44,794 nucleotides of DNA, from contig JACKEO010000028.1 of NCBI GenBank assembly GCA_020632955.1, positions 1 through 44,794 of the forward strand, read 5' to 3'. How positions within the stretch are numbered: position 1 is the first letter of the stretch; each line of letters begins with the position of its first letter. Both the position numbers and the translations under genes were made by a program. Below are positions 24,543 to 33,576 of this stretch, one piece after another. Origin of the DNA: Alphaproteobacteria bacterium (GTDB lineage: Bacteria; Myxococcota_A; UBA796; GCA-2862545). The notes beneath the pieces are model-generated. The model was not told the DNA's origin. It searched no databases and saw only the letters and a program-made list of their open reading frames with translations.

Positions 24543-26294
24543 GTGCCCACGCCCCGTGCCCCCATCCGCATCGCGAGCTGCTCCGGGTTCTACGGAGATC
24601 GCCTGGCCGCCGCCCGGGAGCTGGTGGAGGGAGGCCCCCTCGACGTGCTCACCGGGGACTGGCTCGCCGAGCTCACGATGCTCCTGCTGGTGCGCGAGCG
24701 CGCCAAGCGCCCGGAGGCCGGGTACGCGCGCACCTTCCTGGCCCAGCTCGAGCAGGTGCTCGGCACCTGCGTGGCCCAGGGCACGCGCATCGTCTCGAAC
24801 GCCGGCGGCGTGAACCCCCACGGCCTGGCCGACGCGGTGCGGGCCCTCGCCGAGAAGGTGGGCGTGCAGGTCCGCGTGGCGGTGGTCACCGGCGATGCGG
24901 TGGCCGAGCGCGTGGGCGACTGGCTGCCGGAGCTGCGCCACCTCGACACGGGCCGTCCGCTGCAGCCGTCCGACGGCATGCCGATCGCGGCCAACGTCTA
25001 CCTGGGCGCCCGCGGCATCGCCGAGGCCCTCGCCCGCGGCGCCGACATCGTGCTCACCGGGCGCACCACCGACGCGGCCGCCATCGTGGGCCCCGCGGCC
25101 TGGTGGCACGGGTGGGCACCCGACGCCTGGGACGCCCTCGCGGGCGCGCTGGTCGCCGGGCACGTGGTGGAGTGCGGCACCCAGGCCACGGGCGGCAACT
25201 ACAGCTTCTTCGAGGAGGTGCCCGGGCTGGAGCACCCCGGCTTCCCCGTGGTGGAGATCGCCCACGACGGCAGCGCGGTGGTCACCAAGCACCCCGGCAC
25301 GGGCGGTCTCGTCGACGTGGGCACGGTCACCGCCCAGCTCCTCTACGAGATCGGCGGACCCGCCTACCTGAGCCCCGACGTGGTCGCGCGCTTCGACACC
25401 GTCCAGGTGGCGCAGGAGGCGCCCGACCGGGTGCGCGTGCACGGCGTGCGGGGCGAGCCGCCCCCCTCCACGCTCAAGCTCGGGCTGCTGCTGGCCAGCG
25501 GCTTCCGCAACGACGTCACCTTCCTGCTGGGCGGCGACCGGGTGGAGGCCAAGGCCGCCCTGCTCGACGCCGCCTTCTGGGGCGCGCTGGGCGGCAAGGA
25601 GGCCTTCGCCGAGGCCCGCACCGACGTGATCCGCGGCGACCATCCGGACGCGCCGGCACCCCTGCGCCTGTCCCGCGTGATCATGAGCGCACGCGACCCG
25701 GACGGCGACCGGCTGGGCAAGCCCTTCGGCGCGGCGGCGGTGGAGCTGGCGCTCGCCAGCGTGCCGGGACTCACCCTGGACGGTCTGCCCGGTGCGCCAC
25801 GTCCCACCGGCGTCTTCTGGCCGGCACTGGTGGATCGGGATCGGGTGGAGGTGGAGCTGCACCTCGACGGCGAGCGCACCGTGGTGAGCCATCCTCCGCT
25901 CACGGCCGGCGGACCGCCGCCCGCGCCGCCCGCCGTCCCCGAGGCTCCGGCACCCACCGGGCGCACCCGTCGTCTGCCCCTGGGCACGCTCGCGGGCGCA
26001 CGCAGCGGCGACAAGGCCGGCAACGCCAACGTGGGCTTCTGGGTGCGCCAACCCGGGCACGTGGCCTGGTTGCTCTCGCAGATCACCGAGGCGAACGTGC
26101 GCGCCTGGCTCGGTGGCTTCGAGGGTCCGGTGCGCATCCACCCCCTGCCGAACCTGCGCGCGGTGAACGTGGAGCTGGTGGGCTGGCTCGGCGCCGGCGT
26201 GCTGGCGAACCTCGCCCCCGACCCCCAGGCCAAGTGCCTCGCCGAGGCGCTCAGGACGGTGGAGGTCGACATCGACGAGGCGCTGCTGTCGTGA
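24543..26294 (+). CDS. AtuA-like protein (DUF1446, acyclic terpene utilisation family)
   Basis: 583 aa from GTG with GGAGG seven bases upstream. The N-terminal AtuA core (about 1-450) shows ASCSGFYGDRLAAARELVEG, DVLTGDWLAELTM, IVSNAGGVNPHGLA, IVLTGRTTDAAAIVGP and ECGTQATGGNYSFFEEVPG. A Pro-rich linker (about 455-475) joins it to the small C-terminal AtuA-like domain (LGTLAGARSGDKAGNANVGF to the end). In pseudomonads atuA belongs to a citronellol/geraniol catabolic cluster, but no other atu genes are here, so terpene use should not be assumed. It is divergent from the HAD gene. Confidence 0.85.
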   Translation: MPTPRAPIRIASCSGFYGDRLAAARELVEGGPLDVLTGDWLAELTMLLLVRERAKRPEAGYARTFLAQLEQVLGTCVAQGTRIVSNAGGVNPHGLADAVRALAEKVGVQVRVAVVTGDAVAERVGDWLPELRHLDTGRPLQPSDGMPIAANVYLGARGIAEALARGADIVLTGRTTDAAAIVGPAAWWHGWAPDAWDALAGALVAGHVVECGTQATGGNYSFFEEVPGLEHPGFPVVEIAHDGSAVVTKHPGTGGLVDVGTVTAQLLYEIGGPAYLSPDVVARFDTVQVAQEAPDRVRVHGVRGEPPPSTLKLGLLLASGFRNDVTFLLGGDRVEAKAALLDAAFWGALGGKEAFAEARTDVIRGDHPDAPAPLRLSRVIMSARDPDGDRLGKPFGAAAVELALASVPGLTLDGLPGAPRPTGVFWPALVDRDRVEVELHLDGERTVVSHPPLTAGGPPPAPPAVPEAPAPTGRTRRLPLGTLAGARSGDKAGNANVGFWVRQPGHVAWLLSQITEANVRAWLGGFEGPVRIHPLPNLRAVNVELVGWLGAGVLANLAPDPQAKCLAEALRTVEVDIDEALLS

Positions 26295-26340
26295 CCGCAT
26301 GGCGCCCTGCGGCATCTGACCCCCTCGCGAGGTGCGCACC

Positions 26341-27738
26341 GTGAGCGACGTGGTCCCCGTCGTGCTCTGCGGGGGCGCCGGCACGCGGCTCTGGCCCGCG
26401 TCCCGGTCGGCCCGCCCGAAGCCGCTGCTCGACCTGCTGGGCGACGGCAGCCTGCTGCACACCACCCTCGAGCGCGCCCGCGCCCTCACACCGAAGGCGC
26501 CCTGGCTCGTGGGCGCAGCCGGCCTCGAGCAGGAGCTGCGCAGGGGGGCGGGTGCGCGTGCACGCCTCCTCCTGGAACCCGCGGGCCGCGGGACGGCGCC
26601 CGCCGTGGCCGCGGTGGCCCTGCAGACGGCCGCGGAGGATCCCCTCCTGCTGGTGCTGCCCAGCGACCACCACGTGGCCGACCAGACCGCCCTCGCCGCG
26701 GCCGTGACCGCGGGCGCCACGCTGGCGCGGGAGGGGCGCTTCGTGGTGTTCGGCGTGCGCCCCACCCACCCCGCCACCGGCTTCGGCTGGATCGTGCCGG
26801 GCGCGCCGGTCCCGGGAGGGCACGCCGTCGCCCGCTTCGTCGAGAAGCCCGACGCCGCCCGCGCCGAGGGGCTGCTCGCGCAGGGCGGTCTCTGGAACGC
26901 CGGCATCTTCCTCGTGCGTGCACGCGTGCTCCTGGAGGAGCTGGAGGCGCACGCGGCCCCCCTGCTCGCCGCCGTGCGCGCGGCCCTGCCGTCACGGTCC
27001 GGCGCCACCTGCCGGTTGGGGCCCGCCTTCCTCGACAGTCCCGACCTGGCCCTCGACGTGGCCGTGGCGGAGCGCACCACCCGCGCGGCGGTGGTGCCGC
27101 TGGACGCCGGCTGGTCCGACCTGGGCACCTGGCAGGCCCTGTGGGAGGCCAGCCCCCACGACACCGACGGCAACGCCACCCACGGTGACGTGGTGGCGGT
27201 GGGCTCGTCCGGCAACCTCGTGCGCGCCGAGCACCGCCTCGTCGCGGTGGCGGGACTGCACGACCACGTCGTCGTCGAGACCGCCGACGCCGTGCTCGTG
27301 GTGCCGCGCGCCGCGAGCGAGCAGACCCGGGCGGTGGTCGGCAGGCTGGCCGACGCGGCGCGCGCCGAGGCGGCCAGCGCCATCACCGGGCCGCGACCGT
27401 GGGGTCAGGCCCGGCTGCTCGACGCCGGACCCGGCTGGGCCGTGAAGCGGCTGGAGGTCCGCCCTGGCGAGGCCCTGTCGCTGCAGGTGCACGCCCACCG
27501 GGCCGAGCGCTGGGTGGTGGTGTCGGGCACCCCGGCGGTGGAGCTGGACGGCGTGGTCCGCACCCTCGCCCCCGGGGAGGTGGTGGAGGTGCCCGCGGGC
27601 TGCGCGCATCGCCTCGTGAACGACGGCACGGTGCCCGCCTGTCTCGTGGAGGTGCAGCTCGGCAGTCCCGACGAGGCCGACATCGTGCGGCTGGACGACC
27701 GCTACGGACGCCCCACGACCTCGCTCACGGACAGCTGA
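26341..27738 (+). CDS. manC: Mannose-1-phosphate guanylyltransferase / mannose-6-phosphate isomerase
   Basis: 465 aa. GTG 26341 has GAGG eight bases upstream; a GTG nine bases earlier is possible but has no site. The nucleotidyltransferase domain starts VVLCGGAGTRLWPASRSARP with the KPLLDLLG acceptor-site motif and includes FVEKPDAARA and WNAGIFLVRA. The C-terminal cupin (about 350-465) has the type II isomerase signature LSLQVHAHRAERWVVVSGT and VPAGCAHRLVN. The two-domain length (about 470) matches ManC/AlgA/CpsB. It makes GDP-mannose for polysaccharides and glycans in the cytoplasm. No glycan cluster surrounds it. Confidence 0.92.
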   Translation: MSDVVPVVLCGGAGTRLWPASRSARPKPLLDLLGDGSLLHTTLERARALTPKAPWLVGAAGLEQELRRGAGARARLLLEPAGRGTAPAVAAVALQTAAEDPLLLVLPSDHHVADQTALAAAVTAGATLAREGRFVVFGVRPTHPATGFGWIVPGAPVPGGHAVARFVEKPDAARAEGLLAQGGLWNAGIFLVRARVLLEELEAHAAPLLAAVRAALPSRSGATCRLGPAFLDSPDLALDVAVAERTTRAAVVPLDAGWSDLGTWQALWEASPHDTDGNATHGDVVAVGSSGNLVRAEHRLVAVAGLHDHVVVETADAVLVVPRAASEQTRAVVGRLADAARAEAASAITGPRPWGQARLLDAGPGWAVKRLEVRPGEALSLQVHAHRAERWVVVSGTPAVELDGVVRTLAPGEVVEVPAGCAHRLVNDGTVPACLVEVQLGSPDEADIVRLDDRYGRPTTSLTDS

Positions 27739-28444
27739 GCTTCGCCAGGTCCAGGGCCGAGCGGGCCGACGCGCCCGCCATGCCGGGGAAGGCCGCCGCG
27801 CGGCAGAGGGCGTCGCTCGCCGCGCCCACGTGCCCCAGGTGCGTGTGGGCCAGGCCGAGGCCGAGCAGGGCGAACGGGTGGTTGGGCTCCAGCGCCAGGG
27901 CCGCCCGGAAGCGCTCCACGGCGCGCACGGGCTCGGCGTCGAGGCGCTCGAAGCCCTCGTCGACCAGGGCCTCGACGGGTCGCGTCTGGCCGTCGGCGCC
28001 CACCGGCACGGCGAGCTCCTCGCCCGTGCGCCCGTCCACCACCAGCCGGTGGCCGGCGAGGTCGGGCAGGCTGGCCGCCCCCAGCACGAGCCCGCCGACG
28101 AAGGCGAGCAGGTAGACGCCCAGGTCGCGGGGCCCGCCCGGCTGCGGCTCGAGGCGGGCGTTCCCGTCGAGCGGCGGCGTGGTGGCGTCGTTGACGAGCG
28201 TGCCCGGGTCCGTGAACGTGCGGTGCTCGGCGGTCTGCTCCAGCCGCATCCGCACCTGGCCGAGATCCGCCGTGGTGGACGCCTCGGTGTCCCACTCGGG
28301 GTGGGGAGGGTGGTCGGCGTCCAGCTCGTGCTCGTCGACCCACGCACCGCGCGCACCCTGGCCGCCCGGCTGCGGCCGGGGTCCACGGGCTCCCTGGGCT
28401 CCCAGGGGCACGACGCTGCGGGTTCGATCGTGCACCGATGCCAC
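27725..28444 (-). CDS. Membrane-anchored protein with TPR-like C-terminus
   Basis: 239 aa from GTG 28444 (AGGAG upstream; a second GTG nine bases on is equally possible). The N-terminal 100 residues are charged, Gln/Gly-rich and without a recognised fold. One membrane helix follows (LGVYLLAFVGGLVLGAASL, about 125-143). The C-terminus has one clear tetratricopeptide-like helical pair (AVERFRAALALEPNHPFALLGLGLAHTHLG) and part of a second (ALCRAAAFPG). It is the last gene of a likely three-gene operon with the SGNH-like and PcfJ-like genes and overlaps the end of manC by 14 bases, tail to tail. Confidence 0.65.
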   Translation of the reverse strand: MASVHDRTRSVVPLGAQGARGPRPQPGGQGARGAWVDEHELDADHPPHPEWDTEASTTADLGQVRMRLEQTAEHRTFTDPGTLVNDATTPPLDGNARLEPQPGGPRDLGVYLLAFVGGLVLGAASLPDLAGHRLVVDGRTGEELAVPVGADGQTRPVEALVDEGFERLDAEPVRAVERFRAALALEPNHPFALLGLGLAHTHLGHVGAASDALCRAAAFPGMAGASARSALDLAKLSCP

Positions 28445-28500
28445 TCCCTGCTCCTGAGCGACCCTCCGACATCGGCCTCCCCAACGGTCGCTTGAGGATC

Positions 28501-29490
28501 TCAGGGCGCAGGATGGTCGTTTGCGGTACCGAGATGGCCGAGCACCACCTCCGCGAGCCGCGCGTGGCCCGCCGGAGACAGGTGGGGATCGCGCGGCAGC
28601 AGCGACCAGGGCGCCGCCCGCAGGTCCACGTCGGCCTGCAGCACCGCCAGCCCCGTGGACGCCACCGACGCCAGTCGCGCGCGCGTCGCGTCGTCGCCCG
28701 CGAGCCCCACCACCACGAGCCCGGTGCCGGCGCGCGCCGCCTCCTCGCCCATCGCCCGGAGCACGGCGACCGCCACGCGCTCGGGCTGCAGACCTCGCAG
28801 CTCCCGCGCCTCCCCCACCTGCGCGGCCCAGGCCACGGCGGCACTCCAGCCCTCCCCCGGCCAGGCCGCGTACCGCAGACGCCCCCCGGGCGTGGGCGCG
28901 GGACGCTCCGGATCGCGCACCCACGGGACCGCCACCGCGCCGAGGGGCCCTTCCCGCGTGAAGGCGGCGAGCGAGCGCTGCCAGTGCCGAGCCCACACGG
29001 TGCGCTCGTCGAGCCAGCTCGCGTAGCCCAGGATGACGACCGCACCCGGCTCCCGGGCCAGCAGCTGCCGCAGCACCACCCAGGTCTGCGCGAGCGAGTG
29101 CCCCGGGACGGCGCGCAGCTCGACCGTGGTGTGGGGCAGGGCGCGCGCGAGGTGGGCCGCCACCGTCTGGTCGTCGTCCACGCCCCACCCGTAGGGCACG
29201 GAGTCGCCGAGCAGCACCACCCGGTGCGGCCCGCCGGACCCGGGCACGAGGCGCCGGCCGCGGGCGGGGTGGGTGGCCGTCCAGCCGGTGCCGTCGGCGA
29301 AGCGGGCGTGGAAGCTGCCCGGGGCGAGGGTCCAGCCGGCCTCGGCATCGTCCGCCAGCCACCCCGGCGGCTCCACGCGCAGCGGGAAGTCCACCGGTGC
29401 GTGCGGCGCGTGGCCCGCGAGGCGGGCGACCCCCTCGACCACGGCCAGCCCCGCCGCGACGCCGAGTGCTGCCAGCATCCGCCGCCTCAC
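28501..29490 (-). CDS. SGNH/GDSL-hydrolase-like exported or anchored protein
   Basis: 329 aa. The GTG start overlaps the stop of the PcfJ-like gene (GTGA). An N-terminal hydrophobic segment (MLAALGVAAGLAVVEGVARL) should anchor or export it. Block I of SGNH enzymes is VVLLGDSVPYGWGVDDD with Ser97. Near the C-terminus DPHLSPAGHARLAEVV (His303) fits block V, but the Asp usually three residues before the His is Arg, with an Asp two residues before. A block III GxND is not obvious (ILGYASWLDE instead). An acyl-ester or glycan O-acyl hydrolase is possible; activity is not certain. Confidence 0.66.
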   Translation of the reverse strand: MRRRMLAALGVAAGLAVVEGVARLAGHAPHAPVDFPLRVEPPGWLADDAEAGWTLAPGSFHARFADGTGWTATHPARGRRLVPGSGGPHRVVLLGDSVPYGWGVDDDQTVAAHLARALPHTTVELRAVPGHSLAQTWVVLRQLLAREPGAVVILGYASWLDERTVWARHWQRSLAAFTREGPLGAVAVPWVRDPERPAPTPGGRLRYAAWPGEGWSAAVAWAAQVGEARELRGLQPERVAVAVLRAMGEEAARAGTGLVVVGLAGDDATRARLASVASTGLAVLQADVDLRAAPWSLLPRDPHLSPAGHARLAEVVLGHLGTANDHPAP

Positions 29491-30680
29491 GCCGCCCACC
29501 CCGACAGCCAGGCGTCCACCGCCGCCACCGTGGCGGCCCCCACCTCGCGGTTGAAGTCGCCGGTGAGCTCGCTGCGGCGCCAGGTGCCGTCCGGCCCGCG
29601 GGCGATCGACAGCGTGGCCCGCTCGGGGCGGGTGACCCGGTAGACGTAGACGGCGCCACGCCGCACCGCGTCGGCGTAGGAGCCCACGCAGTGGTGCTGG
29701 CGGCGGCCCTCCTCGCGGAGGGCGAGCTCGTCCTCGATCGGCGCGATGCCCTCGATGCCCGGCACGGGCGGCGGCCCGAAGCGCTCGGGAGAGCTGGGAT
29801 CGGTGGACGCGATCCAGCGCTCGGCCAGGGCGTCGTGCAGCGCGCCCAGCTCGGCGACACTGCGGAAGGGCCGCCCCGGGAGGCGGTGGTCGAGCGCGGC
29901 GGCCATGGACAGGATGCGCGCGAGGCGCTCGGCGGTGCGCGGCCGCAGGCGCTCCTCGGGCCGCGCCGCCACCTCGGCGAGCAGGGACGCGTGGACCCGC
30001 GCGAGCAGCGCCTCGTCGGCCACCAGCCCGATGACGCCGGCGTGCACCCGGTCGAGGTGACCGAGCCGCGCGAGCACGCCCGGACGCGCGAGCGCGGCAC
30101 GCAGCTCGTCCACGCGGGCGGGGTCCACGCAGGCCGGGTCGACCTTCGCGAGCACCCGTCGCGCGGCGGCGGTGGCCGGCAGGCCCAGACGGTCGGCGAG
30201 CACGGTCTGGGGTCGACGCAGCAGCTGGCGGACCTCGGCGAGGTCGGGCGGCGCGTCCACCAGCCGGTCGGCCACCGCGAGCGCGAAGCCCAGCACGGGC
30301 GTGGTGCCCAGCACGTCGACGAGATCGGGTGCGTCGCGCGCGAGGCGGAGCAGGTGCCACTGCTCCCCGAGAAAGGGCTCCACCGCGCGCGCCACGCCCG
30401 CGGGCACCGTGGCGCGGAAGGCCGCGTAGGCCCGCGCGCGAGCGTCGGCCTCGGGCACGGCGGCGGCGCCGATCGGCAGCGCGAGCTGGGGCGTGGGAGG
30501 CGCGGGACGGTAGGGACGCACCAGCCGCAGCCAGGGCACGCAGGGCCACCACCGCGTGCCGGCGGCATCACGCCGGGCCCCTGCCAGGCCCGGCCAGCCC
30601 TGCACGCGCAGGACCTCGTCGGGTCGGAAGACGAGCAGGGCGCCCCGCACGAAGCGGTGGCCGGGGATGAAGCCGGACAC
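29487..30680 (-). CDS. PcfJ-like domain protein
   Basis: 397 aa from GTG with AGGAGG seven bases upstream. Most of the protein is helical and Arg/Ala/Leu-rich. The C-terminal part has the PcfJ signature: LREEGRRQHHCVGSYADAVR (EG..L.HCVG.Y), VYVYRVTRPERATLSIARGP (ATLEI), and ELTGDFNREV (Q..G..N). PcfJ-like proteins occur on plasmids, phages and in many high-GC genomes, with no settled biochemical role. It is first in a three-gene unit and divergent from the PDZ gene. Confidence 0.74.
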   Translation of the reverse strand: MSGFIPGHRFVRGALLVFRPDEVLRVQGWPGLAGARRDAAGTRWWPCVPWLRLVRPYRPAPPTPQLALPIGAAAVPEADARARAYAAFRATVPAGVARAVEPFLGEQWHLLRLARDAPDLVDVLGTTPVLGFALAVADRLVDAPPDLAEVRQLLRRPQTVLADRLGLPATAAARRVLAKVDPACVDPARVDELRAALARPGVLARLGHLDRVHAGVIGLVADEALLARVHASLLAEVAARPEERLRPRTAERLARILSMAAALDHRLPGRPFRSVAELGALHDALAERWIASTDPSSPERFGPPPVPGIEGIAPIEDELALREEGRRQHHCVGSYADAVRRGAVYVYRVTRPERATLSIARGPDGTWRRSELTGDFNREVGAATVAAVDAWLSGWAA

Positions 30681-30761
30681 GCGGCAGCCTCCTGGCGTGC
30701 AGGTAGCCGGCGGGCGGGTCAGGATCGGACCGGGTGGCACCCGCCGCCTGGAGGCCCCTCC

Positions 30762-31844
30762 ATGCGCCGACGCCTCGGGCTCCTGCTGGCCGTCCTCCTC
30801 GCGCTGGTCGCCGCGTGGTGGCTGCTCCGCGCGCCCGTGGAGGCGCCGAGGCCCGTGGCCACCACGCCGCACGCGCCGCCCCCCGACCGCTTCGTCCGCA
30901 CGCGCACGCCGCCCTTGCCCCCGCCTCCGCCGCAGGTGCTCCCGCCGCCGCCTCCCCCCGCGACGGACGACCTGCCGTACGTGGTGGTGCGCTGCGACCT
31001 CGTCCGCCCGGTGGACGTGGAGGGGGAGGTGTCGGCCATCCCGCTGTCGCTGGCCCCGTCGGGCATCCCTCGGCGCGCGGCGTGGGTGGGCAGCCACGCG
31101 CCGGCCTCCCTCACCGGGCAGCTGACGGCCGACGCCGTGGCGCTGCCGGTGGCGCGTGAGGGCTGGACGCAGGTGGCCCTCGAGGTCCCCGGACATGTGG
31201 TGCAGGGCCAGGTGCTCGCCACGGCGGCGGGCTGCGTCGAGCCGGTGGACCTGCAGCCCGCGGCCACGATCACCGGACGCGTGGTCGGGCCGGTCCTCGA
31301 CGGCGCCCTCGCCGTGCGGGTCTGCGGCCGGTCCGCCACGGTGGACACCGAGGGCACCTTCCTCGTGGAGGTGCCGGCAGGCGAGCCCTGCACCGCCCAG
31401 GCCCTGCGCTACGACGGCCCCTTCGAGGCGCTGGGCGACGTCCACACCTTCGCGCCCGAGGCGGGCGACACGGTGGACCTGGTGCTCGACGTCCCCCAGG
31501 ATCGCGCCGCCGGCCTCGGCGCCCAGATCGAGGGCACCGACGAGGGCGTGGTCGTGCGGCGCCTCCGCACCGACGGCGACGCCTGGGACGCCGGCCTGCG
31601 CCCCGGCGACCTGCTGCTCGACGTGGACGGGACCCCCCTGCCCCCCGACCCCCTCGACGTGGTGGACTGGCTGGTGGGTCCCGAGGGCACGCCCGTGTCC
31701 CTCACGGTCCGCGGCGTCGACGGGGTCGAGCGCACCCTGGAGATCGACCGCACCGCCTTCGACGACGGCATGGATCCGGCGCCCGGCTGCCAGGAGGGGG
31801 AGCGATGCCGTCGGGTGGTGCGGCCGGGGCTGTGGGCGGAGTGA
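30762..31844 (+). CDS. Membrane-anchored proline-rich protein with C-terminal PDZ domain
   Basis: 360 aa; the ATG has GGAGG upstream. One N-terminal membrane helix (LGLLLAVLLALVAAWWLL) is followed by a Pro-rich spacer (about 30-70) and two beta-rich segments that look like carboxypeptidase-regulatory or CarboxypepD_reg-type folds (TITGRVVGPVLDGALAV). A PDZ domain (about 245-340) follows: AQIEGTDEGVVVRRLRTDGD, AGLRPGDLLLDVDGTPL. There is no protease domain, so it is probably a periplasmic adaptor. It overlaps the next gene. Confidence 0.75.
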   Translation: MRRRLGLLLAVLLALVAAWWLLRAPVEAPRPVATTPHAPPPDRFVRTRTPPLPPPPPQVLPPPPPPATDDLPYVVVRCDLVRPVDVEGEVSAIPLSLAPSGIPRRAAWVGSHAPASLTGQLTADAVALPVAREGWTQVALEVPGHVVQGQVLATAAGCVEPVDLQPAATITGRVVGPVLDGALAVRVCGRSATVDTEGTFLVEVPAGEPCTAQALRYDGPFEALGDVHTFAPEAGDTVDLVLDVPQDRAAGLGAQIEGTDEGVVVRRLRTDGDAWDAGLRPGDLLLDVDGTPLPPDPLDVVDWLVGPEGTPVSLTVRGVDGVERTLEIDRTAFDDGMDPAPGCQEGERCRRVVRPGLWAE

Positions 31845-32977
31845 GGGGCGTGCCGCCGGGACCCACGCCTCGTCCGGTGCGCTCGACCGGCGTTCGTGCC
31901 GCGCCTGCCCTCCTGGCCTTCCTGGCAGGGGTCGGCGCCTGCCGTCCTCCGTGCGGGATCGACGAGCCGGCGTGGCAGACGGACGAGCCCCGCTTCGCGC
32001 CCGCGCGGCGCATCCTCCGCGACCACCTGGCGGGCTTCCGCCCGGAGGCGCGCTGCGTCGCCCGGGTCACCGTGGCGCCGCCCTCGCCCGACCGGCCCAC
32101 CGGGCCAGGGTCCGCCATCGGTCTCTACGATCCTCGCTTCGGCGAGCTCAGCATCCTCGAACCCGTCTCCGCGTGGCTGCTCCCCGAGACGGTGACGCAC
32201 GAGGCCTGCCATGGGTCGGACTTCGGCACGGGATTCGTGGATGCCCATCCCGACATCGACTGGCTCGGCGCCGTCGACACGTGGGAGGCGCTTCACCGGG
32301 GAGAGGACCGCGAGGCCTTCGCCCTGCTCTGCGAGGGGGGTCAGCCTTCGCTGTCCTGGCTGCACCACGCCACCTCGCGCTGCGGCGGCGGCGCCCTCGC
32401 GGAGATCACCGGCGCCGCGTTGGCGGAGCTGACCACGGGGCGGGGACCGGAGGTCTTCGACCTCGTCCGGTCCGGGCAGGCGACCACCTGGCCACCCGCC
32501 GGCGCGGCGAACCCGGGCATCGAGGCGATCTCGCCCCTCGGTCGCCCAGGGCTCGTGCTGGTGGTCTTTGCCGACGACCCAGAACCCCGTCGCTCGATCT
32601 TCGTCGACGTCGAGACAGGCTCGGAGGTCCCCTTCGACTACCACGAACTGGAGCGGCCTCGACCGACCATCGCGCTGGCACCCGTCGTCGACGGCGCGAC
32701 CTGGCTGCCGATGCATTGGCACGTCCTGCGCGGTGCGCGCGACGGCCCGCGCACCGCGCTGCTGATCGCCAGCTACGCCCGGTACACGGCCATGCAGTCG
32801 GTGCTGGTGCGTGTCGACCTCGATGGCGGCCACGGCCCCGCGCTCGCCGACCTCTGCCTCGAGCCGGCCCGCACGTACGTCCTCGCGCGGTGGGGCGACG
32901 AGACCTGGCTGCTCTCCCACTCGAGGGACCAGCTTCGGGCGTCGCGCGTCATCTCCTCCACCCGCGAGGATCGGTGA
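31805..32977 (+). CDS. Lipoprotein with zinc-peptidase-like HExxH motif
   Basis: 390 aa from ATG 31805, chosen for the AGGAGG seven bases upstream, giving a 40-base overlap with the PDZ gene. A GTG at 31841 would give a GTGA overlap and a shorter leader, and is a real alternative. The signal ends in LAFLAGVGAC, a lipobox. At about residue 135 the sequence THEACHGSDFG contains HEACH, a match to the zincin HExxH; Asp/Glu residues downstream could supply the third ligand. The C-terminal half is beta-rich. I know no family with this arrangement, so peptidase activity is a suggestion only. Several Cys lie in the mature part. Confidence 0.66.
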   Translation: MPSGGAAGAVGGVRGVPPGPTPRPVRSTGVRAAPALLAFLAGVGACRPPCGIDEPAWQTDEPRFAPARRILRDHLAGFRPEARCVARVTVAPPSPDRPTGPGSAIGLYDPRFGELSILEPVSAWLLPETVTHEACHGSDFGTGFVDAHPDIDWLGAVDTWEALHRGEDREAFALLCEGGQPSLSWLHHATSRCGGGALAEITGAALAELTTGRGPEVFDLVRSGQATTWPPAGAANPGIEAISPLGRPGLVLVVFADDPEPRRSIFVDVETGSEVPFDYHELERPRPTIALAPVVDGATWLPMHWHVLRGARDGPRTALLIASYARYTAMQSVLVRVDLDGGHGPALADLCLEPARTYVLARWGDETWLLSHSRDQLRASRVISSTREDR

Positions 32978-33137
32978 TCTCAGGCGTCCCGCCGCGCCCT
33001 GTCGGCGGGACGCCGACGGACGCGGCGAGGAGCGCCAGGGCCCCCTGGGCGCCGGCGCCCCCACGCTCGTCCCTCGCCTTCCGGGCCGCGGACAGCATGT
33101 GACATCGCCCGTGCGTCAACGCCACAGCGGGTCGCCC

Positions 33138-33159
33138 CGGGCTGAGTGTAGACAGCCCG
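33138..33159 (+). promoter_or_regulatory. Short hairpin ahead of a lipoprotein gene
   Basis: Perfect 7-bp inverted repeat cgggctg/cagcccg with an 8-base loop containing AGTGTAGA. It lies 23 bases before the next start. The loop holds a TA-type box similar to others in the window, so it may be an operator around the -10, or an upstream terminator without T-run. Confidence 0.35.
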
Positions 33160-33181
33160 CTGGTCCCGGGGAGGGCGCGCC

Positions 33182-33556
33182 GTGGGCACACCGCACCACC
33201 GCCACATCGTCGTCGCGTGGATGGCGACCACCCTGGGGCTCACGGCCTGCTCGGGCATCTTCGCCTCGGCGTCGATGAGCTCCCCGTCGGCCCGCGCAGA
33301 CTCCCCCGCGACGGCCCCCCAGTCGGCGCCCAAGGACCCCTCGCCGGCACCGTCCAGAGACTGCCGCGCGCTCGTGTACAACGCGGCCCACCGGCTCCAC
33401 CACGCCGAGCTGTCCCAGGGCGAGGAGCGCAGGTCCGCAGCCCGTCAGGCGGTGGCCTACGCCGAGCAGGCCCTGGACGCGTGCCCGCGCGGCGAGCCGG
33501 GTGCCACCGCCGCGGAGGGGATGGCCGGGAAGGCGCGGGTGCTGGCGGAGGGGTGA
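33182..33556 (+). CDS. Small lipoprotein, unknown function
   Basis: 124 aa from GTG with GAGG seven bases upstream. The lipobox is LGLTAC, followed by a Ser/Pro/Ala linker to about residue 55. A short helical region then resembles a single TPR unit (RALVYNAAHRLHHAELSQGE, AARQAVAYAEQALDAC). Two Cys flank that region and may pair. No family is recognised. It stands alone in front of the repeat-bearing gap and is the last gene before the atypical region. Confidence 0.62.
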   Translation: MGTPHHRHIVVAWMATTLGLTACSGIFASASMSSPSARADSPATAPQSAPKDPSPAPSRDCRALVYNAAHRLHHAELSQGEERRSAARQAVAYAEQALDACPRGEPGATAAEGMAGKARVLAEG

Positions 33557-33576
33557 GGGGCGGTCGGGTGTGCCGG

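Noticed and set aside
24543..26294. Terpene (citronellol/geraniol) catabolic cluster suggested by the AtuA-like gene
   Set aside because: None of the other expected genes (carboxylase, acyl-CoA enzymes) is present nearby.
28418..28436. GGTTCGATC resembling a tRNA T-loop
   Set aside because: No pairing T-stem or acceptor can be formed and it lies within the coding start of the TPR-like gene.
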